A DNA stretch of 64,000 bases from RPQJ01 sp963846315 (GCA_963846315.1 CAWJVM010000002.1:62001-126000); one strand, 5' to 3'. Shown: positions 53,260 to 62,412, numbered from the stretch's first letter. Program-made: numbers and translations. The notes: generated from the letters alone by a model not told the origin.

Positions 53260-55473
53260 ATGGACCCACAGCAGCACTACAAGTACCGGGCTTTTATCAG
53301 CTACAGCCACGCCGACGAGGAGTGGGCGAAGTGGCTGCACAAGTCGCTCGAGACTTATCGGATGCCGAAGCGGCTGGTCGGCCGCGAGACCGAATTCGGC
53401 CCGGTGCCCGACCGGATCGCGCCGGTGTTCCGCGATCGCGACGAGCTCGCCACTGCGACGAATCTCGGCGACATCCTGACCCGCGCGCTCGAAGGCTCGG
53501 CGTGCCAGCTGGTGATCTGCTCGCGCAAGTCGGCGCGGTCCCGCTGGGTCAACGAAGAGATCAAGACGTTCAAGCGGCTGGGCAAGGCCAGCCGGATCTT
53601 CGCGTTGATCGTCGACGGCGAACCGGGGGCATCGGCCCGGCCCGAGATCGCCGACCAGGAGTGCTTTCCGCCGGCGCTCATTTACAAGATGGGGGCGAAC
53701 GGCGAGCTGACCACCGAGCCCACCGAGCCGATCGCGGCGGACGTACGTCCGGGCAAGGACAGCAAGCTCGACGGCAAGCTGAAGCTCGTTGCGGGCATGT
53801 TTGGCGTCGGGCTCGACGAACTGAAGCAGCGCGAAGCGCACCGTCGGCATCGGCAACTGATGATGCTGGTCACTGCCTCCGTGGCCGGCATGGCGATCAC
53901 ATCGACACTGGCCGGCGCCGCCTGGCTCGCGCGCAACGAGGCCGAACGGCAGCGGGTTCGCGCCGAGGCCGAAGCGGAGACGGCGCGCCAGACCACGCGG
54001 TTCATGGTCGATCTCTTCAAGGTGTCCGACCCCAGCGAGGCGCTGGGCAATTCGATCACGGCGCGCGAGATCCTGGACAAGGGCGCCAGGCGCATCGACA
54101 AGGAACTCGCCGACCAGCCCGCGATCCAGGCCACGCTGATGGACACGATGGGCACGGTCTACACCAGCCTCGGCCTGTACGAGTCGGCAATCCCGCTGGT
54201 GCGCAAGGCCTTCGAACGACGCCTGCAGCTCTGGGGTGCGCTGCATGCAGAGACGGCGTCGAGCCTCAATCACCTCGGCGAAGTGCTGACGTTGCGCTCG
54301 GATTACGACGAAGCCGAAAAGCGCTTGCGCGAGGCGCTGGCAACGCGCAAGTCGCTGTTCGGCCCCGACGCGCCGCAGGTCGCCGAGACGCTGATGGCAC
54401 TGGCCGAGGTGCTCGGCCAGCAGGGCGAGTACCAGCAGAGCGAACCACTGATCCGCGAGGCGCTGGCCATTCGCCGCAAGGAACACGGCGCGCGGTCTCA
54501 TCCGGACATCGCCAGCAGCATCGAAGCCCTTGGGCTCAATTACTACCAGCGCGGCGAGTACGACAAGGCGGTCGAACAACTGCGCGAGGCCGCGGGGATG
54601 CAGCGCAAGCTCCATCCGGACCAGCCGCACCCGGCACTGGCGCAGGCGACCGACAACCTGGCGTTCGCGCTGATGGAACTCGGCAAGCCCGAGGAGGCCG
54701 AGCCCCTGAGCCGCCTGGCGCTGTCGATGAAACGCCAGTTGTACGGCGAGATCCACCCGGAGACGAGCCTGGGGCTGAACAACCTCGCGTACGTGCTCGA
54801 AGCCCGCAAACGATACGACGATGCGGAAGGGGCCTATCGGCAGGCGCTTGCCATTAACCGGCAACTGCTTGGCGCGAGCCACCCGGCAATAGCGAACAAC
54901 CTCGGCAATATCGCCTACGTCGAATACGCAAAAGGCGAGAAGAAGGCCGCCATCAGGACACTGCGCGAATCGCTCGACATGTCGCGCAAGGAGCTGGGAC
55001 CCGACCACCCCGAAGTCGGTGGCCGTGCCGCCGGTCTCGCGTACTGGTTGATCGACGAAGGGGAGTTCGCCGAGGCCGGCGAGCTCGTCGACGAAGCCAT
55101 CGCCATCCGCCGCAAGGCACTCGGACCGCAGCATCCCCAAGTCGCCGGTACGATCACCATCAAGGCGACGTTGATGTACGCCACGGGCCGCTACAGCGAA
55201 GCGTACGAACTGGCCGAACTGGCGCGCAAGTCGCTGGCCGCGAGCATGCCTGCCGGCAGCTGGCAGGTGGCCGCCGCGATGAGCATCGAAGGCGCGGCCT
55301 TGATGCGCCTGGATCGCTTTGCGGAGGCGGAGCCACTGCTGGTTGGCAGCCAGGAAGGACTCAAGAGCGCCCCGATTCCGAACCTGGCCGAGCAGGGCCG
55401 CCAGCGGCTCGTCGAGTTGTACCGTCGCTGGGGCAAGCCAGTCGAAGCCGCGAAGGTAGCGGCCGCGCGGTAG
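53260..55473 (+). CDS. TIR domain - transmembrane - TPR protein
   Basis: 737 residues. TIR domain ~8-150: RAFISYSHADE (box 1), RDRDELATATNLG (box 2 region), CSRKSARSRWVNEEI with a Trp-x-x-Glu that fits the NADase catalytic Glu (~99/100). One membrane helix ~200-224 (MMLVTASVAGMAITSTLAGA). Then ~250-737 of kinesin-light-chain-like TPRs with about 42-residue period (LNHLGEVLTLRSDYDEAEKRL, LNNLAYVLEARKRYDDAEGAY). ATG 53260 is 2 nt after the SLATT-like gene, so the two form a unit. An 8-bp hairpin without T-run lies after the stop (55475-55513). Role in immunity or stress signalling is inference. Confidence 0.85.
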   Translation: MDPQQHYKYRAFISYSHADEEWAKWLHKSLETYRMPKRLVGRETEFGPVPDRIAPVFRDRDELATATNLGDILTRALEGSACQLVICSRKSARSRWVNEEIKTFKRLGKASRIFALIVDGEPGASARPEIADQECFPPALIYKMGANGELTTEPTEPIAADVRPGKDSKLDGKLKLVAGMFGVGLDELKQREAHRRHRQLMMLVTASVAGMAITSTLAGAAWLARNEAERQRVRAEAEAETARQTTRFMVDLFKVSDPSEALGNSITAREILDKGARRIDKELADQPAIQATLMDTMGTVYTSLGLYESAIPLVRKAFERRLQLWGALHAETASSLNHLGEVLTLRSDYDEAEKRLREALATRKSLFGPDAPQVAETLMALAEVLGQQGEYQQSEPLIREALAIRRKEHGARSHPDIASSIEALGLNYYQRGEYDKAVEQLREAAGMQRKLHPDQPHPALAQATDNLAFALMELGKPEEAEPLSRLALSMKRQLYGEIHPETSLGLNNLAYVLEARKRYDDAEGAYRQALAINRQLLGASHPAIANNLGNIAYVEYAKGEKKAAIRTLRESLDMSRKELGPDHPEVGGRAAGLAYWLIDEGEFAEAGELVDEAIAIRRKALGPQHPQVAGTITIKATLMYATGRYSEAYELAELARKSLAASMPAGSWQVAAAMSIEGAALMRLDRFAEAEPLLVGSQEGLKSAPIPNLAEQGRQRLVELYRRWGKPVEAAKVAAAR

Positions 55474-55753
55474 CCGGTGCGGCGAGATCGATGCGTTCGC
55501 TTGCCCCGCACCGATTAAGTTAAACGACGGCCATTCACCAGATCACAACTTGATTCTCATTCTTGTATAGTCGGCTTGACCCGCTGCCGGAAAGCGTACC
55601 TGGCATGCGTTGCAACTGACACGAACAACAATCAGGCGTCAGGGTGCGCGGCAGAGGAAATTCCGGCCAAAGACCGGCTTGCCGCAGGTGCCACGACTCC
55701 TGACAAGAAACTCCGATGCGAACCTGCGAGCCTCGTGCTCAGGGAGTCGAGCG

Positions 55754-58057
55754 ATGAATACAAAGAAGAACCGGGTCATCCACGTCCTGTCATCAGGCGC
55801 GATTGCGCTGTTGGCAAGCGCCGCCGCGCACACCGAGTCGGTCCAGACGCTCGACCGGGTTGACGTCTACAACCAGGCGAACGTGCTGGAAATGCAGTTC
55901 AACAATCCGGCACGCGTCTTCGATTTCGCCACGCTCGGCATCACGCCCGTCACGGGCTTCAAGGCGTGCCAGATCACCGCAATGCAGGGCCTGTATTGCC
56001 TCGATGGCAAGGAAGTCCGCTACTGGGCCAAGCCGGCACAGGCCGTCGGCATCGGCACGCGATTGCTCAACTGCACGGATCCTGCGCTCGGCCTGGACGC
56101 TGCCAGCACCGAAACCTGCACCGGCATGACGGTTGGGATGTCCGGCGTGATCTGGCTGACCGGCAAGAACCAAGGCGCCGCGTCGTACAGCGTGCTCCGC
56201 ATCAGCAAGCGCATCGGCGCTGCCTGCCCGGGCGGGCAGGTGTCGCTGTCCGATCCCTACTGCGCGCAGCAGATCGCCACGTCGGCCAATCGGATCACCG
56301 ACCTTTCGGCAATCGATGGTGACGTTGGTGCTAACTTCCTGGGTCCCGACGAGATCGGCGGCCCTGGAGTGATCGGCATCGCTGCAGTCAGCAGCGCGTT
56401 GCCCGGCGGCCCCGTCGGCTCGAAAATCGGCAAGGGCGTCGTGTTCGTCCCGGCGACGACGCCCGGACTGGTGCTCGACATCGCTTTCGGCGATGCGCAA
56501 TGGGGTCTGCGCGCGGACGAAGAGCTGCTGAGCACCTCTGTACTGCAGCTCAATGTCGACGAGGAGTTGCAGAGTTTCGTGCTCGGCACGACCAGTTTCG
56601 GTCGCATCCTCGCGGTGGATTCCCGCGGCTCGTCAGCGGCATTCCAGGTCTTCGACATCGTCGCCGAGCGCGCCGCGTCCCCGACATTCCCGGCGGTGCA
56701 GTGCCGCGCCGGAACGCAGCACTACGGTATCCGGGCGAGCAGCAAGTCACGCAGCGCCTACGTGACCGACCGCAATTACTGCCAGGCCCTCGCGCTGGTC
56801 TGGACGCCGGCCGCGGGCCAGCCGTTCCAGCTCGTCAACGTCCAGGAGCAGGGCCAGGACCTGACGTTCTCGACGACGGCGGCGTATCCGCCGGACTCGC
56901 CGACGATCGCCCCGGGTGTCGTCATCGATCTTGCCAACTGCGCGGTCGATTGCATCATCGTCTATGACGAGAACGGCACGCGCGCCGCCTCGCTGCAGAA
57001 CGTGCGGTTGTCGAGTGCGCAGTCGCTGATGACTCTGTTCCAGGTGAAAGGTATCCCGGACTGTCGTTGGGCACCCGCCCTCTGCTCGGATCTTCCGCCG
57101 GCGGTGGGCAACGCAGTCGTGCTGGATGCGAATGGCAACTTCATTCCGCTGAACGACGGCCGACTGGGCACGACCGCTGCGAACCAGTTCTTCCTCAACG
57201 TCTCGCCGCTCCTGCCCCTGGAAATCACCGGCCTGTTCGACGGCAGCGGCGCGCCGCCCGGCGGACTGCCACGCATGTTGATTTCACCGCAATATCGCGG
57301 CCAGGCACAGCAAGGATTCCTCTTCGAAACCCTCGTCGGCATCACCGAGCCGGGTGTCGTCTTCAAGGACGTGTTCGGCTTCGAATTTGACGTCCTGAAA
57401 CTGGCGGGTGCCCACCTCGGCTGTGGCTACGATTACGGCGAAGGGTTGAAGCCGAACCGGGCCTGGGACGTCACGACGACCGTGTCGGAGAAATTCGTCA
57501 CCGCTGGCGGCCCCGGCCTCGTGCAGGACACGACGAACCCGAACCGTTACGTCGACACGATGCTCAACACGGGTTGTTACAACCCGACCAGGGGAGCGGG
57601 CACGCGCTGGTCGCTGTACTCCTACAACCTGGAGATCTCGCCCGACACGGACGCAGTGTTCGCCCGGCTGCTCGTCAAGCTCTACGACGATCTGGAGGAA
57701 ACGCGGTCGCTGTTGGCGTGTCGACCGGCGGACGCCACGACGGGCCCAGGCACGGGCGCTCCCCTGCGCCTCAGCACTTGTCGGACGCTGGCGTCGCAAT
57801 GGACGGTGGGCAAGGCGTTACTGAACACGTGCGTGGCGTCGGCCACCGCCCCCAAGGCGGCCACGCTGGTGACGGATTGCCAGGCGTATGCGACGCAGCT
57901 CGGCGCCTACCAGGCCACGCTCAACGCGGCGTTGCTATCGGGTGCGGACGTCGCCAACCGGCTCGGCGAACTCAAGGCCCGCGTGCTGACGCTGCAGCAC
58001 CTGTACAACGATCGTTTCCTGCCCTCCATTCCGGCCAACGGTTTCACCAACCAGTGA
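55754..58057 (+). CDS. Large secreted protein of unknown function
   Basis: 767 residues, signal peptide (VIHVLSSGAIALLASAAAHT) and no further membrane helix. About 20 cysteines, mostly as spaced pairs (e.g. CTDP...TETCTG, CGYDYGEG), suggest disulfides. The middle part has repeated beta-rich segments (LQLNVDEELQSFVLGTTSFG, TSFGRILAVDSRGSSAAFQV) that could be a propeller. No family recognised. A -10-like TATAGT at 55566-55571 would give a ~180-nt leader. The next gene is a PEP-CTERM protein, so both may belong to an exported or surface set. Confidence 0.65.
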   Translation: MNTKKNRVIHVLSSGAIALLASAAAHTESVQTLDRVDVYNQANVLEMQFNNPARVFDFATLGITPVTGFKACQITAMQGLYCLDGKEVRYWAKPAQAVGIGTRLLNCTDPALGLDAASTETCTGMTVGMSGVIWLTGKNQGAASYSVLRISKRIGAACPGGQVSLSDPYCAQQIATSANRITDLSAIDGDVGANFLGPDEIGGPGVIGIAAVSSALPGGPVGSKIGKGVVFVPATTPGLVLDIAFGDAQWGLRADEELLSTSVLQLNVDEELQSFVLGTTSFGRILAVDSRGSSAAFQVFDIVAERAASPTFPAVQCRAGTQHYGIRASSKSRSAYVTDRNYCQALALVWTPAAGQPFQLVNVQEQGQDLTFSTTAAYPPDSPTIAPGVVIDLANCAVDCIIVYDENGTRAASLQNVRLSSAQSLMTLFQVKGIPDCRWAPALCSDLPPAVGNAVVLDANGNFIPLNDGRLGTTAANQFFLNVSPLLPLEITGLFDGSGAPPGGLPRMLISPQYRGQAQQGFLFETLVGITEPGVVFKDVFGFEFDVLKLAGAHLGCGYDYGEGLKPNRAWDVTTTVSEKFVTAGGPGLVQDTTNPNRYVDTMLNTGCYNPTRGAGTRWSLYSYNLEISPDTDAVFARLLVKLYDDLEETRSLLACRPADATTGPGTGAPLRLSTCRTLASQWTVGKALLNTCVASATAPKAATLVTDCQAYATQLGAYQATLNAALLSGADVANRLGELKARVLTLQHLYNDRFLPSIPANGFTNQ

Positions 58058-58226
58058 GGTCCTGGAGGCGTCGAAAAAGTTGACGGTGCCTTACAGTCGT
58101 TTAACAGAATATTTTTATATCGCTATGAAAAATATAAGAAAACCGGTGTTGGCTCGGTTCCTGCATTTCTGCCCTCAATGCCGAACCGGTGGGTCGGCAA
58201 TCGCAACCTGAAGGATGTATCGAATA

Positions 58227-58689
58227 ATGAACAGCAAGATTCTCGGCCTGCTCGCAGTGGGCCTGCTGGCCGGACCCATGTCTGCGCACGCTGTCGCCTC
58301 CAGCTGCGGTCTCGATGCCGACGACAACATCGTCTGCGACCTGTACGAGTCGGGCGGAACGACCTTGCTGATCGATCTGGGCGGCGCATTCGTCACCCCG
58401 GGCACGGTTGGCATCTTCGAGACCGGCCTGCCTGGCGTGTTTCGCAACGTGCTCGAATTCGTCGATACCGATCGACGGCTCGGTGCTCAATTTCTACTTC
58501 GGCAGCCTGCCGGCCGGTCCGTTCACTCTCCCAATCGAACGCACGGGCGACCTGACGACCTGGGCGCCAAATCCGAACACCTACCGGATTCACCACGACT
58601 TCCGCGCCGTGCCGGAGCCAGGTTCGCTCGCGCTGCTGGGCCTCGGCCTCGTCGGCCTCGGCGTCTCGCGTCGCCGCAAGTCGAACTGA
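58227..58689 (+). CDS. PEP-CTERM sorting-signal protein (one apparent frame break)
   Basis: About 153 residues after correction. Signal peptide (ILGLLAVGLLAGPMSAHAVA), a short domain (SSCGLDADDNIVCDLYESGG), and a C-terminal sorting signal VPEPGSLALLGLGLVGLGVS followed by RRRKSN: the PEP motif, a hydrophobic helix and basic tail recognised by exosortase. The frame breaks near 58470 (EFVDTD to GSVLNFYFGS), a net +1 (or +4, since GATCGA-type bases repeat there). Presence implies an exosortase/EpsH system elsewhere. AT-rich promoter region upstream, terminator downstream. Confidence 0.82.
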
Positions 58690-58710
58690 ACAGGACGTTC
58701 CTGCCTGACG

Positions 58711-58738
58711 AAAAGCCCGGCCCCGCGCCGGGCTTTTT
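58711..58738 (+). terminator. Intrinsic terminator after the PEP-CTERM gene
   Basis: AAAAGCCCGGC (58711-58721), 5-nt loop, GCCGGGCTTTT (58727-58737) then TGTTTTT: an 11-bp stem with U-tract, 22 nt after the stop. The A-tract on the other side would allow function on the - strand too. Confidence 0.93.
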
Positions 58739-58854
58739 GTTTTTGGACGACCAATCGTCGATGATCGGTGGCTTGCGACGACTCAACAACGCGGGCTCCC
58801 AGCCCTGACGTCATCGACCCTCGTTGCTCGAACACTGGAGTCGGAGCCGACCCG

Positions 58855-60048
58855 TTGACCGCACCCAAGCGCGACCGTCGCCTCTTCGGCGCCATGTTCC
58901 TGATGGCGACCAGCGCCATCGGCCCCGGCTTCATCACCCAGACCACGCAGTTCACTGCACAGCTCGGCGCTGCGTTTGCGTTTGCGATCCTGGTGTCCGT
59001 GCTGGTCGACGTCGCGCTGCAACTCAATGTCTGGCGCGTCATCGGCGTGTCGGGCCTGCGCGCGCAGGAACTCGGCAACCGGGTGTTGCCGGGAACGGGC
59101 CATGTATTGGCGTTCCTGGTCGTGCTGGGCGGCTTCGTTTTCAACGTCGGCAACGTCGCCGGCGCCGGGCTTGGGCTCGATGCGCTGCTCGGGCTGGAAC
59201 CGAAGTGGGGAGGGGCGCTCTCGGCGCTGATTGCGATCGGCGTGTTTCTCTCGCGGCGCGCAGGAGTCGCGATGGATCGCATCGTGGTCGTGCTCGGCTT
59301 CGTGATGATCGCCATGACGAGCTACGTCGCATTCGTCTCGCACCCTCCGGTGGGACTCGCACTGCGCAATGCCGTGTGGCCAGACCAGGTCGACTTGCTG
59401 GCGATCACGACGCTGGTCGGCGGCACCGTTGGCGGCTACATCACCTACGCCGGGGCGCACCGGCTGATCGATGCGGGTGTGCACGGACGAGCGAACGTCG
59501 CTGAGATTTCGCGTGCGTCCGTGATCGGCGTGCTCGTCACCGGCCTGATGCGGGTGTTGCTGTTCCTGGCCGTGCTCGGCGTGGTCGCGACGGGCGTGAA
59601 GCTCAACCCAGCGAATCCTGCCGCCTCGGCGTTCTCCGCCGCTGCCGGCGAAATCGGCTTGCGCGTGTTCGGCTTGATCCTCTGGGCCGCGGCGATCACA
59701 TCGGTGATCGGTGCCTCGTACACGTCGGTCAGTTTCATGGTCGGGCAGGGCGCTCACCTGGACCGGCGTCGCACCCTGTTCGTCATCGCGTTCATCGCGC
59801 TCTCGACCGCCGTGTTCCTGCTCGCGGGCACTGCGCCCGTGCCGCTGCTGATCTTCGCGGGGGCGTTCAACGGACTGATCCTGCCGATCGGCGTCGCCGC
59901 GATGTTATGGGTGGCACTGCGAAGGAGCGACCTGATGCAGGGTTATGCCTACCCGCGCACACTCGCCTGGGCAGGATTGCTGGCGTGGTCGATCACGCTC
60001 TATCTCGGGTGGATCTCGATCGGCAAGATCGCGCCGCTGCTGCGCTGA
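58855..60048 (+). CDS. Nramp-related transporter lacking the canonical metal-site motifs
   Basis: About 397 residues with 11 predicted helices. The first helix reads AMFLMATSAIGPGFITQTTQF, aligning with the Nramp DPGN segment, but Asp and Asn are replaced (GPG). Where Nramp helix 6 has MPHN this protein reads GGYITYAGAHRLIDAG. Fold and helix order fit the Nramp/SLC11 superfamily, but Mn/Fe transport is not supported by these residues; Mg2+ or another substrate is possible. Start uncertain: TTG 58855 chosen; GTG 58768 would add 29 residues with no family look. Confidence 0.75.
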   Translation: MTAPKRDRRLFGAMFLMATSAIGPGFITQTTQFTAQLGAAFAFAILVSVLVDVALQLNVWRVIGVSGLRAQELGNRVLPGTGHVLAFLVVLGGFVFNVGNVAGAGLGLDALLGLEPKWGGALSALIAIGVFLSRRAGVAMDRIVVVLGFVMIAMTSYVAFVSHPPVGLALRNAVWPDQVDLLAITTLVGGTVGGYITYAGAHRLIDAGVHGRANVAEISRASVIGVLVTGLMRVLLFLAVLGVVATGVKLNPANPAASAFSAAAGEIGLRVFGLILWAAAITSVIGASYTSVSFMVGQGAHLDRRRTLFVIAFIALSTAVFLLAGTAPVPLLIFAGAFNGLILPIGVAAMLWVALRRSDLMQGYAYPRTLAWAGLLAWSITLYLGWISIGKIAPLLR

Positions 60049-60105
60049 ACAGTCGCTTCATGCCCAGGGGGCAATCTCAATCGGCTGCCTGCACCGCAGC
60101 GGTGA

Positions 60106-62226
60106 TTATTTCTGGGATAACTCTTCGTTGAATACTGGCTTGGCCATGGGCGTGCCGCCGATGTAACGCGCCAGCCAGCTTTGCACCTCGTAGTTCCAGT
60201 AGATCGAGTTTTGCGGCGAAAGGATCCAGTGATTCTCGTTGGGGAAGATGACCAGCCGCGAGGGCACCCCCATGCCTTGCAGTATCCCGTAGAGAGACAA
60301 GCCCTGGCCGTAGGGCACGCGATAGTCGAGTTCGCCGTGCAGGATCAGCATTGGCGTCTTGAAGTTCCTGGCGTAGGTGACGGGGTTGTTGCGCTGCATG
60401 GCCTCGGGATTCAGCCACGGCGTTCCGCCCAAAACCTCGCCGTCAAAGATGTAGTTGGTGAAGTCCGCCCCGTACTGGCCCATGAAATCGCTGGCGCCGG
60501 CATGATTGACGATGGCCTTGAAGGCATCCGTGTGACCCAGCATCCAGGTGGCCAGGTAGCCGCCGTAGCTGGCGCCAGCGGCAGCGACGTTGTCGCGATC
60601 AATGGCGGGAATTTTTTCGAACAGGTAAGCGTTGGCCCTGAGGATGTCCTCGAGGGGCTTCTCGCCCCACGCGCCGTTGATGCTGCGCGCAAAGCTCTCG
60701 CCAAATCCGGTCGAGCCGTGCCGGTTGACCCAGGCGACGATGTAGCCGGGGCTGGCAAAGACATGGTGGTTCCAGCGGTAGCCGAACGAATCCCGCACCA
60801 TGGTTTGCGGTCCGCCGTGCAGTAGCTGCACCAGGGGGTACTTTTTCGCAGGGTCGTAGCCGGGAGGGTAGGTGAGCCAGAGCTGCACCTCGTCGTCATT
60901 GGCGCCCTTGAAGCGGTGGGATTCCACCCGGCCCAGGTCGAGCTTGGCGAACAGCTCATCGTTGAAGTGGGTGAGCTGGCGCGGTTGGTTGCCTTTGCCA
61001 TCCAGCGTATACAACTCGGCCGCACGCATATTGTTTTCATGCAGGAACACCAACCGGCCGCCAGCGCTGTCCAGCCCCGTATTGCTGCCTTCTGCAAACA
61101 CGGGCGCGAAGCCGCTGCCATCGATCCGCATGATGAACAGCGGCACGCGACCCTGCTGCTCGGCTTGCAGCCAGAGCTTGCGGCCATCGGCCGCAAAAGC
61201 GAAGGCGTCGATGGAAAGATCCAGCGCAGCGGTAAGCGGCGTATTGCGGCCATCGGCCAGGTCGTGCCGCCACAGGCGCTGCAGCTCGCCCGCAATCGTG
61301 GGCAGTTGCTGGCGCGTGAAAAGAACGGACTTGCCATCTGGCGAGAATCGCGGCGAGGTGTCGATGCGCGGGTTCTCTGGCGTCAGGTTCTGGATCTTGC
61401 CGCTGCCGTCGGTGGGTAACAGGTAGATGTCGGGGTTGGGGTGTTCGGTGTACGGCGGCAGGGTGCTGTTGAGCACGATGGCGATATGACGACCATCCGG
61501 GGCGACTGAAAAGCGCGCCTCGCCGTTGAAGTCGAAGGGCCGGTCATGGCCCGGCAGCAGGTCCTGCAAGGCCTTGGTGGCGACGTTCACCTTGAGCAGG
61601 CGGTCTGCCAGCCCGTCGGTGAGGTTCTTGTCGAAGTAGCGGTATTGGCGCAGCTCGGTGACGTAGGCGGTCATCTTCGAGTCCTTGCGCCGCTTCGCCT
61701 CCTTTTTCATGGCGGCCCAGTCGCCTTTTTCCAGCTGGCCGGCCAGTGCCGGGATCACCTGTGTGGCAAAGACGATGCCCTGGTCGCCCGGCAGCCATTC
61801 CGGTGCGCGGATACCAAAGGGCAGCTCGAGGACTTCTTCGGCCTCGCCGCCATCGACGTGGATGACATAGAGCGCAGCGGCTTCGTCGTCGCCGCGCTTG
61901 GCAACGAAAGCGATGCGCTTGCCGTCCTCGCTCCAGGCGGGCGAGCCATCACTGCCTGGTTGGGAAGTGAGCCGGCGGGTTGCGCCCGTGTCCACGTCGG
62001 TGAGCCAGAGGCTGGCCGTGGGCTTGTTCTTCTCGATGCTCCATTCCTGCACGCTGTACACCGCGCGCTTGCCGTCGGGCGACAACTGCGGTGGGCTCAG
62101 TCGCTTCACGGCCCATAGGTCCTGGGCCGTGATGGGACGACGGCTGTCTACTGCATGTGCGGGCAGCACTGCGCAGACGAGCAGCAGGCTGAGGATCGCG
62201 TGTGCTGCGAGCGGAGGAAAACGCAT
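60106..62226 (-). CDS. S9 family prolyl oligopeptidase-like peptidase
   Basis: 706 residues. Signal peptide (AILSLLLVCAVLPAHA), an N-terminal beta-propeller of WD40-like PD40 units (LSPDGKRAVYSVQ, AWSEDGKRIAFVA, RFSPDGKSVLFT), then the alpha/beta-hydrolase domain with Ser in GASYGGYLATW, Asp in LHGELDYRVPYGQ and His in PNENHWI. Periplasmic or secreted dipeptidyl/oligopeptidase. Base composition looks less GC-rich than its neighbours, and it starts 20 nt after tRNA-Glu on the same strand, both hinting at acquisition. AGGA lies 11 nt before ATG 62226. Confidence 0.9.
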   Translation of the reverse strand: MRFPPLAAHAILSLLLVCAVLPAHAVDSRRPITAQDLWAVKRLSPPQLSPDGKRAVYSVQEWSIEKNKPTASLWLTDVDTGATRRLTSQPGSDGSPAWSEDGKRIAFVAKRGDDEAAALYVIHVDGGEAEEVLELPFGIRAPEWLPGDQGIVFATQVIPALAGQLEKGDWAAMKKEAKRRKDSKMTAYVTELRQYRYFDKNLTDGLADRLLKVNVATKALQDLLPGHDRPFDFNGEARFSVAPDGRHIAIVLNSTLPPYTEHPNPDIYLLPTDGSGKIQNLTPENPRIDTSPRFSPDGKSVLFTRQQLPTIAGELQRLWRHDLADGRNTPLTAALDLSIDAFAFAADGRKLWLQAEQQGRVPLFIMRIDGSGFAPVFAEGSNTGLDSAGGRLVFLHENNMRAAELYTLDGKGNQPRQLTHFNDELFAKLDLGRVESHRFKGANDDEVQLWLTYPPGYDPAKKYPLVQLLHGGPQTMVRDSFGYRWNHHVFASPGYIVAWVNRHGSTGFGESFARSINGAWGEKPLEDILRANAYLFEKIPAIDRDNVAAAGASYGGYLATWMLGHTDAFKAIVNHAGASDFMGQYGADFTNYIFDGEVLGGTPWLNPEAMQRNNPVTYARNFKTPMLILHGELDYRVPYGQGLSLYGILQGMGVPSRLVIFPNENHWILSPQNSIYWNYEVQSWLARYIGGTPMAKPVFNEELSQK

Positions 62227-62246
62227 GGGAGGTCAATCCTGGTGAA

Positions 62247-62322
62247 TGGCGCTCCCAGAGGGATTCGAACCCTCGTACCAGCCTTGAGAGGGCTGTGTCC
62301 TGGGCCTCTAGACGATGGGAGC
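62247..62322 (-). tRNA. tRNA-Glu (anticodon CTC), CCA encoded
   Basis: 76 nt. Acceptor stem GCTCCCA/TGGGAGC, D-arm CGTCTAGAGGCCCAGGACA typical of tRNA-Glu, anticodon stem CAGCC/GGCTG with loop CTCTCAA (anticodon CTC, decoding GAG), T-arm GAGGGTTCGAATCCCTC, discriminator G followed by encoded CCA (62249..62247). No cluster partner nearby. Confidence 0.95.
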
Positions 62323-62368
62323 GCGTGGCGGACCGGTTTGGACTAACCGGATCCTGAGGAAGCCGCGT

Positions 62369-62396
62369 ATTATACGCGGCTGTTTTCCCCGGTCCA
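62369..62396 (-). promoter_or_regulatory. Promoter of tRNA-Glu
   Basis: Minus strand: TGGACC (62396..62391), 16-nt spacer, perfect TATAAT (62374..62369), then a GC-rich discriminator ACGCGGC, as in stringently controlled stable-RNA promoters. It lies ~45 nt before the tRNA 5' end. The -10 sits in the centre of a 21-nt palindrome (AGCCGCGTA-TTA-TACGCGGCT). Confidence 0.7.
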
Positions 62397-62412
62397 GCAG
62401 AAGCTCCCGCTC

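Noticed and set aside
53029..55140. A 703-codon open frame antisense to the TIR-TPR gene
   Set aside because: Composition is typical of shadow frames (His/Arg/Leu-rich), and the + strand product has TIR and TPR motifs.
55540..55571. A Fur box upstream of the large secreted protein gene
   Set aside because: The TTGATTCTCATTC stretch shares only a loose AT pattern with the Fur consensus.
62361..62385. Intrinsic terminator at the palindrome upstream of pcnB
   Set aside because: No + strand transcript arrives there, and its centre is a perfect TATAAT on the - strand that fits the tRNA-Glu promoter.
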